From NCBI GenBank assembly GCA_029204225.1, contig CM055109.1, positions 46,562,966 to 46,626,965 of the forward strand: DNA of 64,000 nucleotides. The letters are read 5' to 3'. Shown piece after piece: positions 11,287-23,197 of this stretch (position 1 is its first letter; each line of letters opens with the position of its first letter). The position numbers were made by a program, and so were the translations under genes. The notes under the pieces were generated by a model. It did no database searches and was not told the origin of the DNA. It saw nothing but the letters and a program-made list of their open reading frames with translations. This stretch comes from Diphasiastrum complanatum. Its lineage: Eukaryota > Streptophyta > Lycopodiopsida > Lycopodiales > Lycopodiaceae.

Positions 11287-11628
11287 TTGCCCTACCTCCA
11301 GTGCCCTGATGCAATTTACGGTTCTGAAATCAGGACGGTATTAACTGCAAATAGCTTGATTTCTCAGAAATCCTTCAACACCTCTCAAAACTGGAAATTT
11401 CTCATTTTCGACCAAATCTATCCATGTAAATTACTATGGCTCTCTATCACTGCTCTTTGCAAACCCATGCAAATCCCGTTGCACCAAATGGCTGTCCACA
11501 TGGTGAATTATGAGGCCACCATCAATGATTTTTCCGAAACCACCGAAACTGCAAGTTTCTCCGTGAATTCTCCCCGGAATCCACCTACAATGATCGTTCT
11601 GATCTTCCCTAAAGCTCTGATTGAATAA
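11287..11628 (+). CDS. hypothetical short frame
   Basis: A 113-residue open frame without recognised motif, between the 301-bp duplication and a retroelement primer site. It may be fortuitous or internal sequence of a non-autonomous element. Confidence 0.15.
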   Translation: MPYLQCPDAIYGSEIRTVLTANSLISQKSFNTSQNWKFLIFDQIYPCKLLWLSITALCKPMQIPLHQMAVHMVNYEATINDFSETTETASFSVNSPRNPPTMIVLIFPKALIE

Positions 11629-11768
11629 ACTTTGTTGTCTCCTACCATTCGTACTGCCGATGTCCCGTATGGAGTCCTCTCTCCTGAGACGCTTTGAGTG
11701 TTATTTCTCCTAGTGAAAGACGTTATTCCATAGCCCCACCAGATCGTGCATACCTGCTACACCCTGTA

Positions 11769-11780
11769 GCTCTGGTACCA
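11769..11780 (-). promoter_or_regulatory. primer-binding site, initiator-Met type
   Basis: Minus strand reads TGGTACCAGAGC, one base off the usual TGGTATCAGAGC complementary to the 3' end of tRNA-iMet. It lies three bases from the LTR end at 11784, the right place for a minus-strand element. Confidence 0.6.
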
Positions 11781-11783
11781 AGT

Positions 11784-12359
11784 TGAAATTCTAATAGAAT
11801 CTAGTGCAGGATGCAGATCACATCACACAAGCACCATAGCCACTCCTCACAAGCTCTCAAAAATGGCACAACAAAAGTTATGTATATTACAAAGAAAATT
11901 GTACATATAGGAAATCCCTAACTGCATGAAAGGACAGATGTCCTAAAATTGGCCTACCACCTACCAAACTAGAACAATGCCCAATAAATGACAAACCTGA
12001 GACATGCCCTTGAGTATAGCATAGAGAAACCCAAATCACTATACAGACTAATTTTCCTATGTGTGGCTACCCGGCTAACCCAAGTAGCCATCTAGAGAAA
12101 ATATGGGCCCAAAGAGGGCCCTATAAGAAATGCCATGTAGGAGAGAGAAAAATAACTATAAAGTAATTAAAATGTCATTTTCTAACTTCTTTAGACATCT
12201 GTCCGCACTACTTTCCATGTAAATGAATGCACCTTAGTTTAGTCACATCAAACTTCACTGGTGTTTAACCACAGTTAAAGTATAATTTTTCAAAGTGCTG
12301 AGATATTCCCTCCCAATAGTTGGGAACACTCAAAAATTTGAATTAGGAGTGACATTTCA
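11784..12359 (-). repeat. LTR of a minus-strand retroelement
   Basis: On the plus strand it starts TGAAAT and ends ATTTCA, a 6-bp terminal inverted repeat around 576 bp, with the primer site just outside the left end. The matching second LTR was not found, so the element continues leftwards as a truncated remnant. Confidence 0.5.
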
Positions 12360-12489
12360 GAAACAAAGCCTATGCCATCTCTATCTCCAGGGTCAAACAA
12401 GTGTTTAGCGCCATCTCTATCTCCAGTGTTGTTAGCGCCATCTCCAGCTTTGTTATTGTCATTGTGTTGTTTGTTACTAAACTATTGTA

Positions 12490-14122
12490 ATGATGGCAAA
12501 GCTTTATCATCTTCATGTGGATCTATCACCAGAATATGCTCCGCTGAGGACAAGAAATTCAAAGCAACCCAAATTGTCAACTTCTGATATGATCCGATAC
12601 AGGGAGGAAAAGATAAAGCATGTAGATATATGGTCATCAGGAACATTGTATCATATTGATCCATGTTCATTGCAACATTTGGATTTTCATTCGGTGAGTC
12701 AATTAATAATCTATATGTGTCATGGCAAAAATGACCTTTTGGGTTATTTTTAGAATTTGATGCTCTGTAGAAATGCACATTCAATGCAAAGAATACATTA
12801 TTTGGAAGAGGAATCAAGAAAAATATCAAAGGAGTGCGAAGAAAAGTCTATAAAGCTGAAAACTTGTTTGGAAGAAAATGAGATGTTCAAAAAGGAGATC
12901 CAAAGGTCGAAACCTTCTTTGCATCATTTTACAACTAGTAATCATGAGATAAAAACTGCATTCCAATCCATACGTATCTCATATTTGTCTCTTGTTAAAG
13001 ATATGTATGTGCTCAACGGAAAGGTCCGAAGCAACAAGAGGAAAAGATTGGTAACCAAGGATATATGTGATCTATCATCCAGAGGAGGTTATAGAAAAAG
13101 ACAAATCTGTGCATTCAAGTAACTTATACCTTATTTGGTATTGAATATTGCTTGAACTTTTTGATTCATTCATAATCACTAGTTTTGTTATTTATTCATT
13201 TCAACTTTCTGTTGATCTGCTTATTATGTTGTTGTGAATACTATGAGTGTCTTAATCTCTACTGACATTTTCATGAACATTATGTTTGCAATGCAGATCA
13301 GCATTGGTTGTTGAAGACCATTTGGCCAATGAGATTTCCATTGGAAACTCACTAGATTCTATCTTGACTTCTAAATCTATGAAATCAATGCTAAACAATA
13401 ATAGAATGAAAAAGATAAAGGCTTCAGTTATTGATAGCATTATGAATGAAGTTCAAAAAAAAATAGACACTACATTGGTTCAAGGGGCATGTGATTTTTC
13501 TAGCATCAGTAGAGAAGCATATGCAACAATGTTTAAGATAATACAGGAGGCATTTGCACAGGTAAGTATTAAAAAGTTTCCAATCCCATGACCATTTAAT
13601 CTTTTAAAAAAATGAGACATGTTAAACCAAGGTATGCAGACAATAGTTGGTAATCCATCTCATATCAATGAAGTGTATTGCTCGAAAAGAGAATGTTTAG
13701 CATATAACAATTTCAACAATTTATTTATTGATATTAATCAGCTACTAACATTCATCATAAAATTTTATGGTATTACAAATGAGAATGTCAATAACAAGTT
13801 GATAGTTGTTTTCAAGTTAGATGAGTCTGAAATTATAAAAGGACAAAAAATGGAGAGAGTCAATCTTACGATCATGAATGGAGCACTTTCAAATTCAAAA
13901 TACTCAGAAGGCCTCAACTTCAGTCAACATGGTGGGACTAGCACAAAGAACAGCTATATACTGCAACTTTTCCAATGGTTTTACAAAAGAATCCAAATTT
14001 GTCATAATACAAAATCTATGGATTATAAAAAATTTCAAAAAGCATGCAAATTATATAAGTCAATAGGCAATAGACACAAAATAAGATTTTGTATATTAAA
14101 TGAAAATTTTTACAAAGTGTGA
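12490..14122 (+). pseudogene. family X copy 1, DDE-transposase-like gene
   Basis: Homologous exon by exon to the minus-strand copy at 18404-16343. The N-terminus (MAKLYHLHVDL from 12493) pairs with MAMFHLHVAL of copy 2. A conserved LLGY block follows, then a Glu/Lys-rich coiled coil (12770-12910). An intron about 13118-13296 (donor CAA|GTAACT, acceptor ATGCAG) is followed by VQGACDFSSISREAY and the acidic block KLDESEIIKGQKMERV (aspartate at 13820-13822). Stops at 12751 (TAG), 13590 (TGA) and about 13614 (TGA) sit at codons that are sense in copy 2. The catalytic second half is missing after about 13900, so this copy is truncated. Confidence 0.7.
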
Positions 14123-14149
14123 AAGTACTGTACTTTAGGACCATAAATG

Positions 14150-14580
14150 GATCTTGAGCTTGATCCTCCACTTGACTTGACTCCAAAACATCAATGAATT
14201 GAATAAGGTGTTGATCCTAAGGTGTTTCTTCAAGTTTACAAATCTTCCACTCTTGAAAGATCACATTTCCACCATTGACAAATTCTTTGGTTGAAAACAA
14301 GTAGATTCTACAATCTCTACTTGAAGAGCAAAACACTACCATTATTCCTATCATTGAAATAGGATTATCTTTGGTCCTTACATTGGAATGATCATGCACA
14401 AAGCATGTGGACACAAAGATTTTCAAAGCAAATGATGTTTCATCTTTTATGACTATTCAAACTATTACAAAAATAGCTATCCAATGAAATTGCTTTATCA
14501 ACAACAAATGTAGATTTCAAAGCATCCCATTTCATTGTCTTGTCATACAAAGTAATAAACACCATGAATCTTAAAGGTAA
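14150..14580 (-). pseudogene. copia integrase C-terminal fragment
   Basis: Minus-strand frame 14426-14217 reads KIFVSTCFVHDH, then SMIGIMVVFCSSSRDCRIY, then STKEFVNGGNVIFQEW. This is the usual copia integrase tail pattern (FG-x-xCFVH..., K-x-I-F-x-GYSS, R-DV-x-F). It is bounded on both sides by plus-strand unknown coding remnants, so it inserted or was joined there. Confidence 0.65.
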
Positions 14581-14589
14581 GAAACAAGT

Positions 14590-14950
14590 CGGTTTACTTT
14601 GATTCCGAGCATTATAACCAATATGAGGCTTACTTAGCTAATAAAATTGATCTTCTCGACAATTATTTCGATTTCTTTCTTCCGGATTCAAATAAAAGCT
14701 ATAGATTAGGCCCCAAATTTTGTGCTGAGTTGAAAGAAAAAACATCAGAGATTACAGATGTTATAGTAGAAGCCAGAGGAAACTTTTTGCAGCATAGTAT
14801 TAGTCTAATTCTCATGGTGTAGTTTTTGTTGTTAGTCCATTTTTTATGAGAGAGGTGAAGGCAAAAGACGTCAATTTTGAAAGGGCTGTATATTTCATCG
14901 AATGCAGTCCAGTGGTGAGATTTTATTTGATTCCATATGAGAATAAGTAA
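14590..14950 (+). pseudogene. unidentified coding remnant
   Basis: Plus-strand reading runs in one frame from about 14592 (SEHYNQYEAYLANKIDLLDN) to about 14807, and then continues one base out of phase (SHGVVFVVSPFFMREVKAKD) to a stop at about 14950. The amino-acid flow is clearly protein-like. I do not recognise the family. It may be another transposase piece belonging to the family X or Y elements around it. Confidence 0.4.
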
Positions 14951-15467
14951 GGATTGCTCGATTGTTTATGTTGCTTTAGTTTGGATTGTTGCAGTCGGCA
15001 TTGCTTTAGTAAGTAAGGATTGCTTTAATTTTTATTTCGATTGTAAATGTTGTTATAAAATACGTGTTGATTTGATATCGGTAGTAGACTAGCAGACCTG
15101 TGGATGATATCGGTTCAAAGCACAATAGAAGTGAAGGGGATGTGTAGGAAACTTAGCACGCGCGTTCAATCGATACTCCACCACTGAGAATAGTGAACAT
15201 AAAGTATGCGACCAAAAAGATGTAAGCCGAAAAAAAAAAAAGACTTGAGGCCACATTTGTATAGAACTATGCCTAAATCCCAGTCGTACAGTTGTCTTAT
15301 ATTCAACAGGTTGATTGTCTCAAAAAACGGCGCCCTTTTCCACACATGGGGTTAAAACACACGCACATTTAGTAGTCATCATGACAATAGTTGGCACAAA
15401 ATTCCATAATTTATAAGCGCAAATTTCTAGACATTCACCCAATAACACGTAGCAAAAAGCAGACCAC

Positions 15468-16419
15468 TTGTCGCACATTAATTTGTCCAATTGTAAATCT
15501 TCAAAAACCTCTTTTAGAGAAAAAAAATTACTGGATCTTCTTGTATATATTATAAATAATCATCATTATATATCGTTCAACAATATTGAAGATGTTTTTT
15601 ATTTGAGAGAAGATGAAATCTTTTCAATTTTTTCAAAAGAATTGTTAGAATTTTCTAATATTATTGATTATGATTATGATGATATCGAGCCCGAGATTGA
15701 TATTGTGACGGATGGCAACTGGAAGTCTGGCAAGGAGGCATTTGATTCCATGGTGGAAAAATACAAAGCTTATTTTGAAACCTTGCCAAGTGAAGAAGAA
15801 TTTTTGGAGTCTCAGAAAAGGTATCCACCAAGGATTCATCATGAACAAGTGAGAACTGAAGAGTCTAGTGGTGGCCACGACATTACAACAAAAAATATCA
15901 TCAGTTTCGATGAAGGTGATCTGGTAAGACATTGTTCTATGACCTAATACCTTAATTAGTGTTCTATTTTTTGTAATTGTGATTTTCATTTTTTTAACTA
16001 AATATATCTCTTATTGCTCTTTTTTACAGAATACCATCGAAGTAGATTGCTTTGCTATAAGACGTGGAGGTCTTTGGGAGGGATTGTTGGGCACAAGGAT
16101 ACATCCCTTGCCCACTATTTGGAATTTTTTAAATAACGACATTTGTATATATCATATGAGTTATAGTCCATTCGCCGCAACCATAATAATGACAATTAGA
16201 GCATCTTCTGATGATAGGTTTTCTTTTCTGATAACACTTATGAGTTTGTCTAAGTTTCCACACTTGTCCCTTTTCCACTTGATTACTTTTTTTCAATGTT
16301 CATGTGGCTTGAACAATTTCTTTCCAAATTCCGTATCTAACACTAGATTGGATAAGAATAACCTCCAATTGATGGCTTATGAGAAACATTTCCTTTCTCT
16401 TTTCCGGAGAGTCTTTTAA
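15468..16419 (+). CDS. family Y gene, unknown function, one intron
   Basis: Exon 1 is open at least from 15468 (no ATG at its head, so the true 5' end lies upstream or is lost) to 15923. The intron 15924-16029 (106 bp) has GTAAGA and TTTTTACAG borders and joins two open frames in phase 0. Exon 2 runs 16030-16419. Exon 1 is acidic: LLDLLVYIINN, FYLREDEIFSIF, then a run of Asp/Tyr, and near its end PSEEEFLESQKRYPPRIHHE. No known domain was recognised. A second copy of the same domain lies at 36700-35945 on the minus strand, so this is a repeated, probably transposon-borne gene. Confidence 0.5.
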
Positions 16420-18404
16420 CTTTTTCAATGGTGGCATTCCCTTTATGTAGTCCTGCCTTTAAAAGAACGTCTTCTTCGAACCTCTTAATAGCTGCTTTAG
16501 CCATAGACTCCGGTTTTGAATTACATGCAAGGAGAATATACAGAGAAATAAATTTTTCAATAATACAAACCTCAGCATGCAATGTGCATATGTGAACATG
16601 TTTTAATAGAATTGCAGCACACTTTTCATATTTGGATCTTCTACATCTCATGTTGGGCCAGTGTTTTGTCGTCCCAAATTCATATTGTGGCAATCTTTCA
16701 TGCAATAAAGACATGGATGCTTTGATGTTGCACCATGAGAGACATTATACATACATTTCAATGTTTTCAAATCGCCTGCAAGGTGCCACTCAATTTGAAA
16801 ACTTCCATGGTTTTCGATTGTAAATTTCTCACCCCCCAAGTGTCTCTTTATAATATCACCATAATTTGTACGTGAAAATATCCATGAAAGTATCTTATGG
16901 TCCTCTTTCATGACCTGTAGAGAAGCAAGTAATTCATAACATGTTAATAAAAAAAGACAATGTATTCAATGTTGATAACGATACTTAACAAGAAAATTTA
17001 AAATTGAAAAATATACCTAAAATGCCGCCAACCACCATATGTGATTTTTCGATTGAACACTAAACATTTGATCATCGGTATCTGAAATTTTATTCATCAA
17101 AGTGACACTCACTCGTTCCAATTTTTGGCCGTTGATGATTTCGGATGCATCTAATTTCATTACAATAATAATCTTTTCCATTTACTTGATGTTTGTCTAG
17201 TTTATAAGATCAAATAATATATTTTAGAACATTTTCAATATCAAGAAAAATACTATTGCAATCGTTGTAATTGAGCTCACCACATTCTGATTTGTATAAA
17301 TCAGTTATATAGAGTGGTTGGCCAGCTACTTTGAACATTCTGTCATTATAATAGTTTCTTGCTAATCTTATCCAATATGGACGAGGAAGATAAGTTTGCT
17401 TCACCATCACTTGAAAAAAAAACTTCTTTAACTATTCTAAAAAAAGTAGAATAAGCATTTTTGCTAATTCCAGAATCATCACATGCACCTTGTATCATAT
17501 TTGCATCCAAGTAAGTTTGAACCTTATTCAAAACAGTCTCTACAATTCCTTTTTTCATTTTTTCAAACCAAGCATTTTTCATCATTGCCTTTGCTGACTT
17601 TCTCGGTAAAACATGACTTAGAGATTCTCCAATGATTGAACAATCTGTTAAATAGTTCTTTGCCACCAAACATGATATGCAACAAACATATAAAAACTCA
17701 AATTATGTTTAATAAATTGATAATGCTAATCAAACTTAAATGACAAATACAAATCAAATAAATAGTTTATAAGAAAACATATTTAAATGTTTGAATTCTT
17801 TTTTTCTAATTGCCACTATGTGTGGATAAGTCATCAATATTCTTCATCAATACTCTCTTTTTCTTTTCATCATTGCCTTTTCTAAAACTTGTATATCAAC
17901 AACAGATTTTAAACTGTCAGATCGTAACTTTTCCATGGATTCTAACATTTCCTGATTTGAGCCCCGAAGGGTTGTGACTGTAGCATTCAACTCTGATATA
18001 GCATGCTTGAGTGCATTGTTTTCAACACTAGCGTGTTGCACATAATGAAGCACTTGTTGTTTTGAATGTTGCAATTGTTGATTAGCAAACTGTAATTGCT
18101 GATTAAGACAAGATACGCTATGCATTCCAATATCACGCAACCTTTGACAATATCCTAGTAATTCGCTATTTCCTTCACATACAAATATGAGAAGATGAGT
18201 TACAGACTTAAAATATGGACACAAATTGGTAGCTAGATCATTACTATAGATTGATTCATCCACTCACAAATCTATATTCTTGTGATTATTCATTCTCAAT
18301 TCTCTAACTATTGCTGCAGCATTCTCTACAGCTTTCAAATTTTTCTTAATAATAATGGGACTGCATTCCATAGGGAGTGCAACATGCAAATGGAACATTG
18401 CCAT
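16343..18404 (-). pseudogene. family X copy 2, RAG1/Transib-like transposase remnant
   Basis: Starts at 18404 (MAMFHLHVAL). Order: LLGYCQRL block, coiled coil rich in Gln and Asn (about 18160-17980), an intron about 17800-17670, VQ-x-Y-L..IQGACDDSGISKNAY, then VAGQPLYITDLYKSE, KLDASEIINGQKLERVSV (Asp at 17149-17151), an intron 17016-16915, EDHKILSWIF, WHLAGDLKTLKCMY (Asp at 16771-16773), KHPCLYCMKDC and, after a frameshift near 16700, VHICTLHAEVCIIEKF. The D-x91-D-x19-C-x2-C...LH order parallels the RAG1 core (D600, D708, C727-x2-C730, then a D-x-LH block). In-frame stops at 18264-18266 and 17017-17019 and two frameshifts inactivate it. A third acidic residue was not located. Confidence 0.65.
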
Positions 18405-19732
18405 CGTTGAAAACTACAATCTATAAATGCTTCAAACCACAATAAGTCTAACTGAATAGAATGAGTAGAGAAAGAGAGGGAGAGAGGGGTAAGATGGAGG
18501 TTAGCTCTGCATGCTAATGGAAAAAGCTTTAACTAATGAAAACAAGAACAATGAAAATAGAGAACAAAAGGGAAAACACCACAATAGCATTAGCAAGAGT
18601 AAATAGCAAATGAGGATCCTTGCTCTCTAAATGGTAGAGTTTCATCCTTCTCATTAAGCATGGAAAATGGCTACAAATGGTGCCTTTTTATCTTTGAGAT
18701 GGCCCTTGCCCCTCGCTTCCTATTCGCTACTTGCAAAGGATGGGATTGGAATTTACACCATCCACAAGAAACACAAACTAATCTATGGTGTAGGAAGAAG
18801 CACACCACCTACCACCATTTGACTTTTGACTAACTCAAAAACTTAGTAACTTAGACTTTGGCCTCTAATATTATTTTTAATTACATGGCCCCAGGTCTAG
18901 TTTATTTCAAAAAGATTATTTACAAGTGCTCATTGGGCCATGGGCTTACGCACGCAGGATGCCACGACCCTCACATCTTATTTCTACTAATTTCGTCATT
19001 TTATTTATTTACATGCACGACGGGAATACCCCCAACAGCCTCATAATTTCACTGTAGGCATACAAAGATTTCAAAAGTGCTCATTGTACTCCCGCTTCAG
19101 TTTTAGCAGTGAGCACACCAAGATTTACACTCTTAAAGCTCTAGCCTCGAATTTTGAAACGAGCATGTAGAGAAGTTATTACATCTCATGCTTAACTAAC
19201 TAATGTCTGAAGTTAACCATACCAGTTAAACGAAGGGCAAGGCCGAAAACTTGGAAAACGGCAACCAAAAGTTACCAGTTCGCATTCTCTCTCTACGTAA
19301 CCTCTCTCTAAAGTGAAATTTCTTAAAGGGCCCACTTGGAGCCCATATTTCCTAATGACTAATAAGATCCCACGTACAACCAAAATAGGTGTTAGATCCA
19401 CACACGAACAAGAAGAGATCACTAAGATCTGTAGGTAGGATATTTCAATACACCGTCCACTTCCCTTGAGAAGATCATCCTCATGAGGAGAAGACGTAGA
19501 GCCAATGATGCGTAGATAATCAAGAAGAAACCAAAAAAAGAAGAAGAGAAACCTAGAAAAGATAGAAACCAAAAAGGAAAGCAAAAGGATGAACTACACC
19601 CAAATCTAGGCTCCATTTGACTTTTAGATTCTACAATTAGCTTGACAACCTTAGTAGCCTTGAATTCTCACTCTCACTACGAGCTTTACCCTCTCCCCAT
19701 TTAACCGATACCCGTACTACACATGACTACTC
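18405..19732. other. no recognisable gene
   Basis: Flank between family X copy 2 and the copia LTR. It has a purine-rich stretch near 18470-18500 and low-complexity AG sequence at 19480-19590. The minus-strand frame 19213-19584 is rich in Phe and Leu because of poly-pyrimidine DNA and is not convincing. Confidence 0.4.
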
Positions 19733-20559
19733 TGTTAGATTTCTTATGCTCAACCTTAAACAAATCGTTCAAGTAATGAGCATCCTGAAAAACAAAGGCC
19801 GACTACATGTTTTTCGACCTTCACAGTTTTCCTTTAAGATTTTTTGTGCCTTAAACGTTTTTAAGGCACCTTCGTCTTTTTTGCCTTTTTCGTCTTTTTC
19901 GCCTTTTTCGCACCTTCGCGAAAAATGCGACAAAGTGGCCAGAATGACTTAGAATGTATCTCTGGCCTACCTTCGGCTTTTTTGCATTTTCCCTACCTTC
20001 GACTTTTTCGACTTTATCTGTCTTCGCTCTAGAGGCACCTTTGAGATCTACATGCCTTCAGCCTAAGGGCACCTTCAGGATTTTACATGCCCTCGGTCTA
20101 AGGGCACCTTCGGGTTTTTTGGATTTTTTCCAATAGTGGCAGACTGATGTCGCCAACTTAGCATCAACCCTAAAAACAGCTGGACCACTAAATATCCCAA
20201 GGCCGATTACCCACTTTGTACATATACAAAGACTAGCGTAAATGGCATTTAAGGCTTATTGGATATTTGTCTCTCAACACTTGTAAATATATATACTAGC
20301 TGAATCACGCTATGTAAGTATTCTTTTTAATCAAAGTTATTAGTAGCCAGCGTAATCACGCTCAACAAGCTGAAGTTATTACTTCAAGCCATTGTATTCA
20401 CGTGCAGTTTTGTCTCACTAATGTATTGTTCATTTGCATAATTTGTATGAATCATTCTTCTTGAATATTGTCTGCTGCTAACTGTTGCGTTTCCGTTCCT
20501 ACACGCCTATGCTCAAAGCTTTGAGCTTCCGCTGCCGGTCATCCTCATGTTTTACGACA
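19733..20559 (+). repeat. 5' LTR of copia element
   Basis: Starts TGTTAGATTTC and ends CGACA directly before the primer site. Contains TTCG-rich pyrimidine runs (19860-20120) and a TATA-like AAATATATATAC near 20285. Bases about 19790-20010 match, in inverse orientation, 38045-37850, so a related LTR piece is embedded there. Confidence 0.7.
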
Positions 20560-20571
20560 TGGTATCAGAGC
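20560..20571 (+). promoter_or_regulatory. primer-binding site, initiator-Met tRNA
   Basis: TGGTATCAGAGC, the exact complement of the plant initiator-Met tRNA 3' end, directly after the LTR. It primes minus-strand cDNA. Confidence 0.85.
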
Positions 20572-20699
20572 GGGCATTTCAGTAATCTGCATTTCTACTG
20601 CGGATTATCAGTCTTGTTTCTATCAAGACATCTTTCTAGCAAACGCGCAGCCAACAGTCCGACAATCGTTGTTTCTATCAACGATCTCATTCAACCAGA

Positions 20700-21638
20700 A
20701 TGGATCCATCATCTAGTTCATCTCTCATTGACAAACTCGATGGATATAACTGCCATCTCTGGAAATTCAAAATGAACGTTATACTTCTAGCCAAAGAACT
20801 GTGGGACATCGTTGATGGCACAGAGCTCAAACCAGAAGGTGATGCAGCCATCATCACCAAGTGGAGACTGGGAGATGGCAAAGCATTTGCCATGATCACC
20901 CTCAACATCAAGGATACTCATATTTGCCACATACGTGTTGTTCAGACTGCTAAGGATGCATGGGACATACTAGCAACTCTCTACGACATCAAAGATGTTA
21001 CTTCCAAGCTTCATCTGAGGAAAAAATTCTTCACCCTCTGAATGTCTGATGCAGATAGTATTTCGAATCATCTCAACATGTTCAAAAATCTTATGGAGCA
21101 GATGACTGCAACTGGCTCAGTCATAGAAGATTCTGATGCACTCATGACTCTATTATCGAGTCTACCTGAAGCCTACGAAAATTGGATAATGGCAATTTCT
21201 ATCCAGGAGCATCTCACTCTATCAATAGTAATTTCGCTGCTCCTACAAGAGGAGATCAGAAGATCAGCATCCTCCTCAAGCTCCAGATCAGATCCTCAAG
21301 CTCTATATTCAAAAAATCAGAAGTTTAGATCCAAGAGATCTACAAAGTCAGATTATACTGACAAGAAGAGCAACATGCAGTCTGGACCAAATTTCGGTTC
21401 AGGATCGAATTCAAGCTCTCCATCATTCCAACCAATGCAGAAACTTTTCTACAGATACTGTAAGAGGACTGGCCACGAAATCAAGGACTACCAAACTTTG
21501 AAATACAACAACAAAAAGAAGAAACGGTTCCAACAACAAGCACACAGTGCTACAACCAGTCACTCAAATCAGCAACAACAAGAAGATGAAGCAGCTTTCA
21601 TAACCAAAGAAGGAGAACAACATGATATTGATTCTTGA
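20700..21638 (+). pseudogene. gag: copia gag
   Basis: Reading opens MDPSSSSSLIDKLDGYN with the WKFKMNVIL signature, then AKDAWDILATLYD and LLSSLPEAYENWI, all typical of copia Gag. A TGA at 21039-21041 interrupts it. The zinc knuckle is damaged: YRYCKRTGHEIKDY keeps one Cys and the His, while the first and last Cys are Tyr. A Gln-rich tail follows. Confidence 0.8.
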
Positions 21639-22023
21639 TATCTAGATTCCAAAGCAACTCAATACATGACTCACCATCGCGACTAGTTCAAAGACTATAA
21701 GTCATTCACCCACTCAAGTTGTGCAACTTGGAGACAACTCATAACATTCAATCGAAGGTGAAGGAACAATCAGAGTTGAATTTAAAAGAGGTGAAGCCAA
21801 CGTTCTCCACGTTCCAAATCTGACCAAGAATCTGCTCTGAGTTAGCTGAATCACTGATTCAGGTCGGAAGGCTACACAATTCGATACAGAAGACTACACA
21901 ATTCTTGACAAATCCCAGAAGGTTCTAGCCTACGGAAAAAGAAGCGACTATCTTTACAGACTCAGCCATTACTACTCTTCTAACAGTCAAGCTCTTGACA
22001 CAGCCACCTCTAAATCAACTGAT
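21639..22023 (+). pseudogene. copia protease and pre-integrase, decayed
   Basis: Broken reading right after gag. It shows YLDSKATQYMTHHRD, where the protease motif D-S-G-A has become D-S-K-A, then VPNLTKNLL and YLYRLSHYY of the pre-integrase. Several stops. Confidence 0.6.
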
Positions 22024-23075
22024 ATGTTGTGGCATTTCAGACTTGGCCATCTTAACTTCAACAGTATCCAACAAATGTCAGTTCAGAGTCTAGTACAAGA
22101 TCTGCCTTCTGTCAACAAGCCAACTTCTCCATGCAAAAGCTGTATTATCAGCAAGCATGTTAGAAGTCCCTTGATTTCAGACTTAGTTCATACATCCAAG
22201 AGCTTGTTTGACCTTGTACATAGCGACATTTGTGGCCCGATGCAGACTGCTTCCATAGGGAGAGCTCTCTATTTTCTAACCTTCATCGACGACTTCTCTC
22301 GACGAACTACTACCTAATTTATCAAGAACAAATCTGAAGCATTTAAGTTCTTCAAGCAGTTCAAGGCATTTGTAGAAAATCAGACCTAGAGGAAGATCAA
22401 AGCTCTGCGCACAGATGGAGGGGGGGAGTATATCTCCACAGAATTCAAGGAGTTTTGCAAGGCCAATGGGATATATCAACAATATACAACCAGCTACTCA
22501 TCTCAGTCCAATGGTGTAGCTGAACGGAAGAGTCGGACACTCATCGAAAGTGCCAAGAGCATGATGGCACATGCCTCTCTTCCAAAGAAATTATGGGCAG
22601 AAGCTGTTACTACAGCTGCCTATTTGCAGAATCGATCCATCACCAAAACCCTGAATGGCAAGACACCTTATGAGGTGTGGACAGGATCGAAACCATCACT
22701 CAAAAACATTCGCGTATTTGGATGCATCACTTTCGTTCAGATCCTTGAAGATCTAAGAAGAAACCTAGATGATAAGAGCAAGAAGACGATCTTGATCGGC
22801 TATTCCCCAAATCACAAGGATACAAGCTCTACAATTTGGATACCGAGAAGGCATTCACCAGTAGAGATGTCATTTTCATGGAAGACCAATTCATAGACTA
22901 CAAAGAAAAAGCTGCTGATAAATCCGACCCGAGGATCGAGCAACTAGACAATTTCGATCCAGAGATTCAACTACAGAATATCGATACTGACTCAGACCAT
23001 GAGTCCAAACCTCAACGAGTCAACCCACATCAGAGAACCGAGGTTCAACCCAAAAGGTCAAACAGATCCAGATAG
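22024..23075 (+). pseudogene. copia integrase
   Basis: Zinc-binding HFRLGHLNFNSI...CKSCIISK, first Asp in HSDICGPM (about 22220), second in LRTDGGGEY (about 22415) and Glu in NGVAERKSRT (about 22520), so all three catalytic residues survive. A C-terminal GCITFVQI...ILIGYSPNHK follows. Stops at about 22314 and 22387 and a frameshift near 22815 inactivate it. The end of the reading (to about 23150) reaches the acidic linker just before the RT. Confidence 0.85.
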
Positions 23076-23197
23076 CCTCCATCCAGATTTATAGATGATC
23101 CGGCCTGCTACTTTGTGCAGGAACCAACCACCGTTTCTGAGGCAATGTGAGGCTCCTGATGTGTGATGGGAATGGTAGCCCCAATGGTCACAGATTG

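Larger units (their letters stand above)
19733..23150 (+). mobile_element. copia element, 5' half
   Basis: 5' LTR 19733-20559, primer site 20560-20571, gag 20700-21638, decayed protease, and integrase to about 23000. Homology ends at about 23150, before the reverse transcriptase. The right part and 3' LTR are missing, so this is a truncated, decayed copy. Confidence 0.85.

Noticed and set aside
19213-19616. Hydrophobic minus-strand frames as a membrane protein
   Set aside because: Composition follows a pyrimidine-rich DNA strand; no signal, motif or homologous copy.
7389-20559. LTRs at 7389 and 19733 as two ends of one element
   Set aside because: Only the first dozen or so bases resemble each other; the rest does not align, and the internal halves have different decay.
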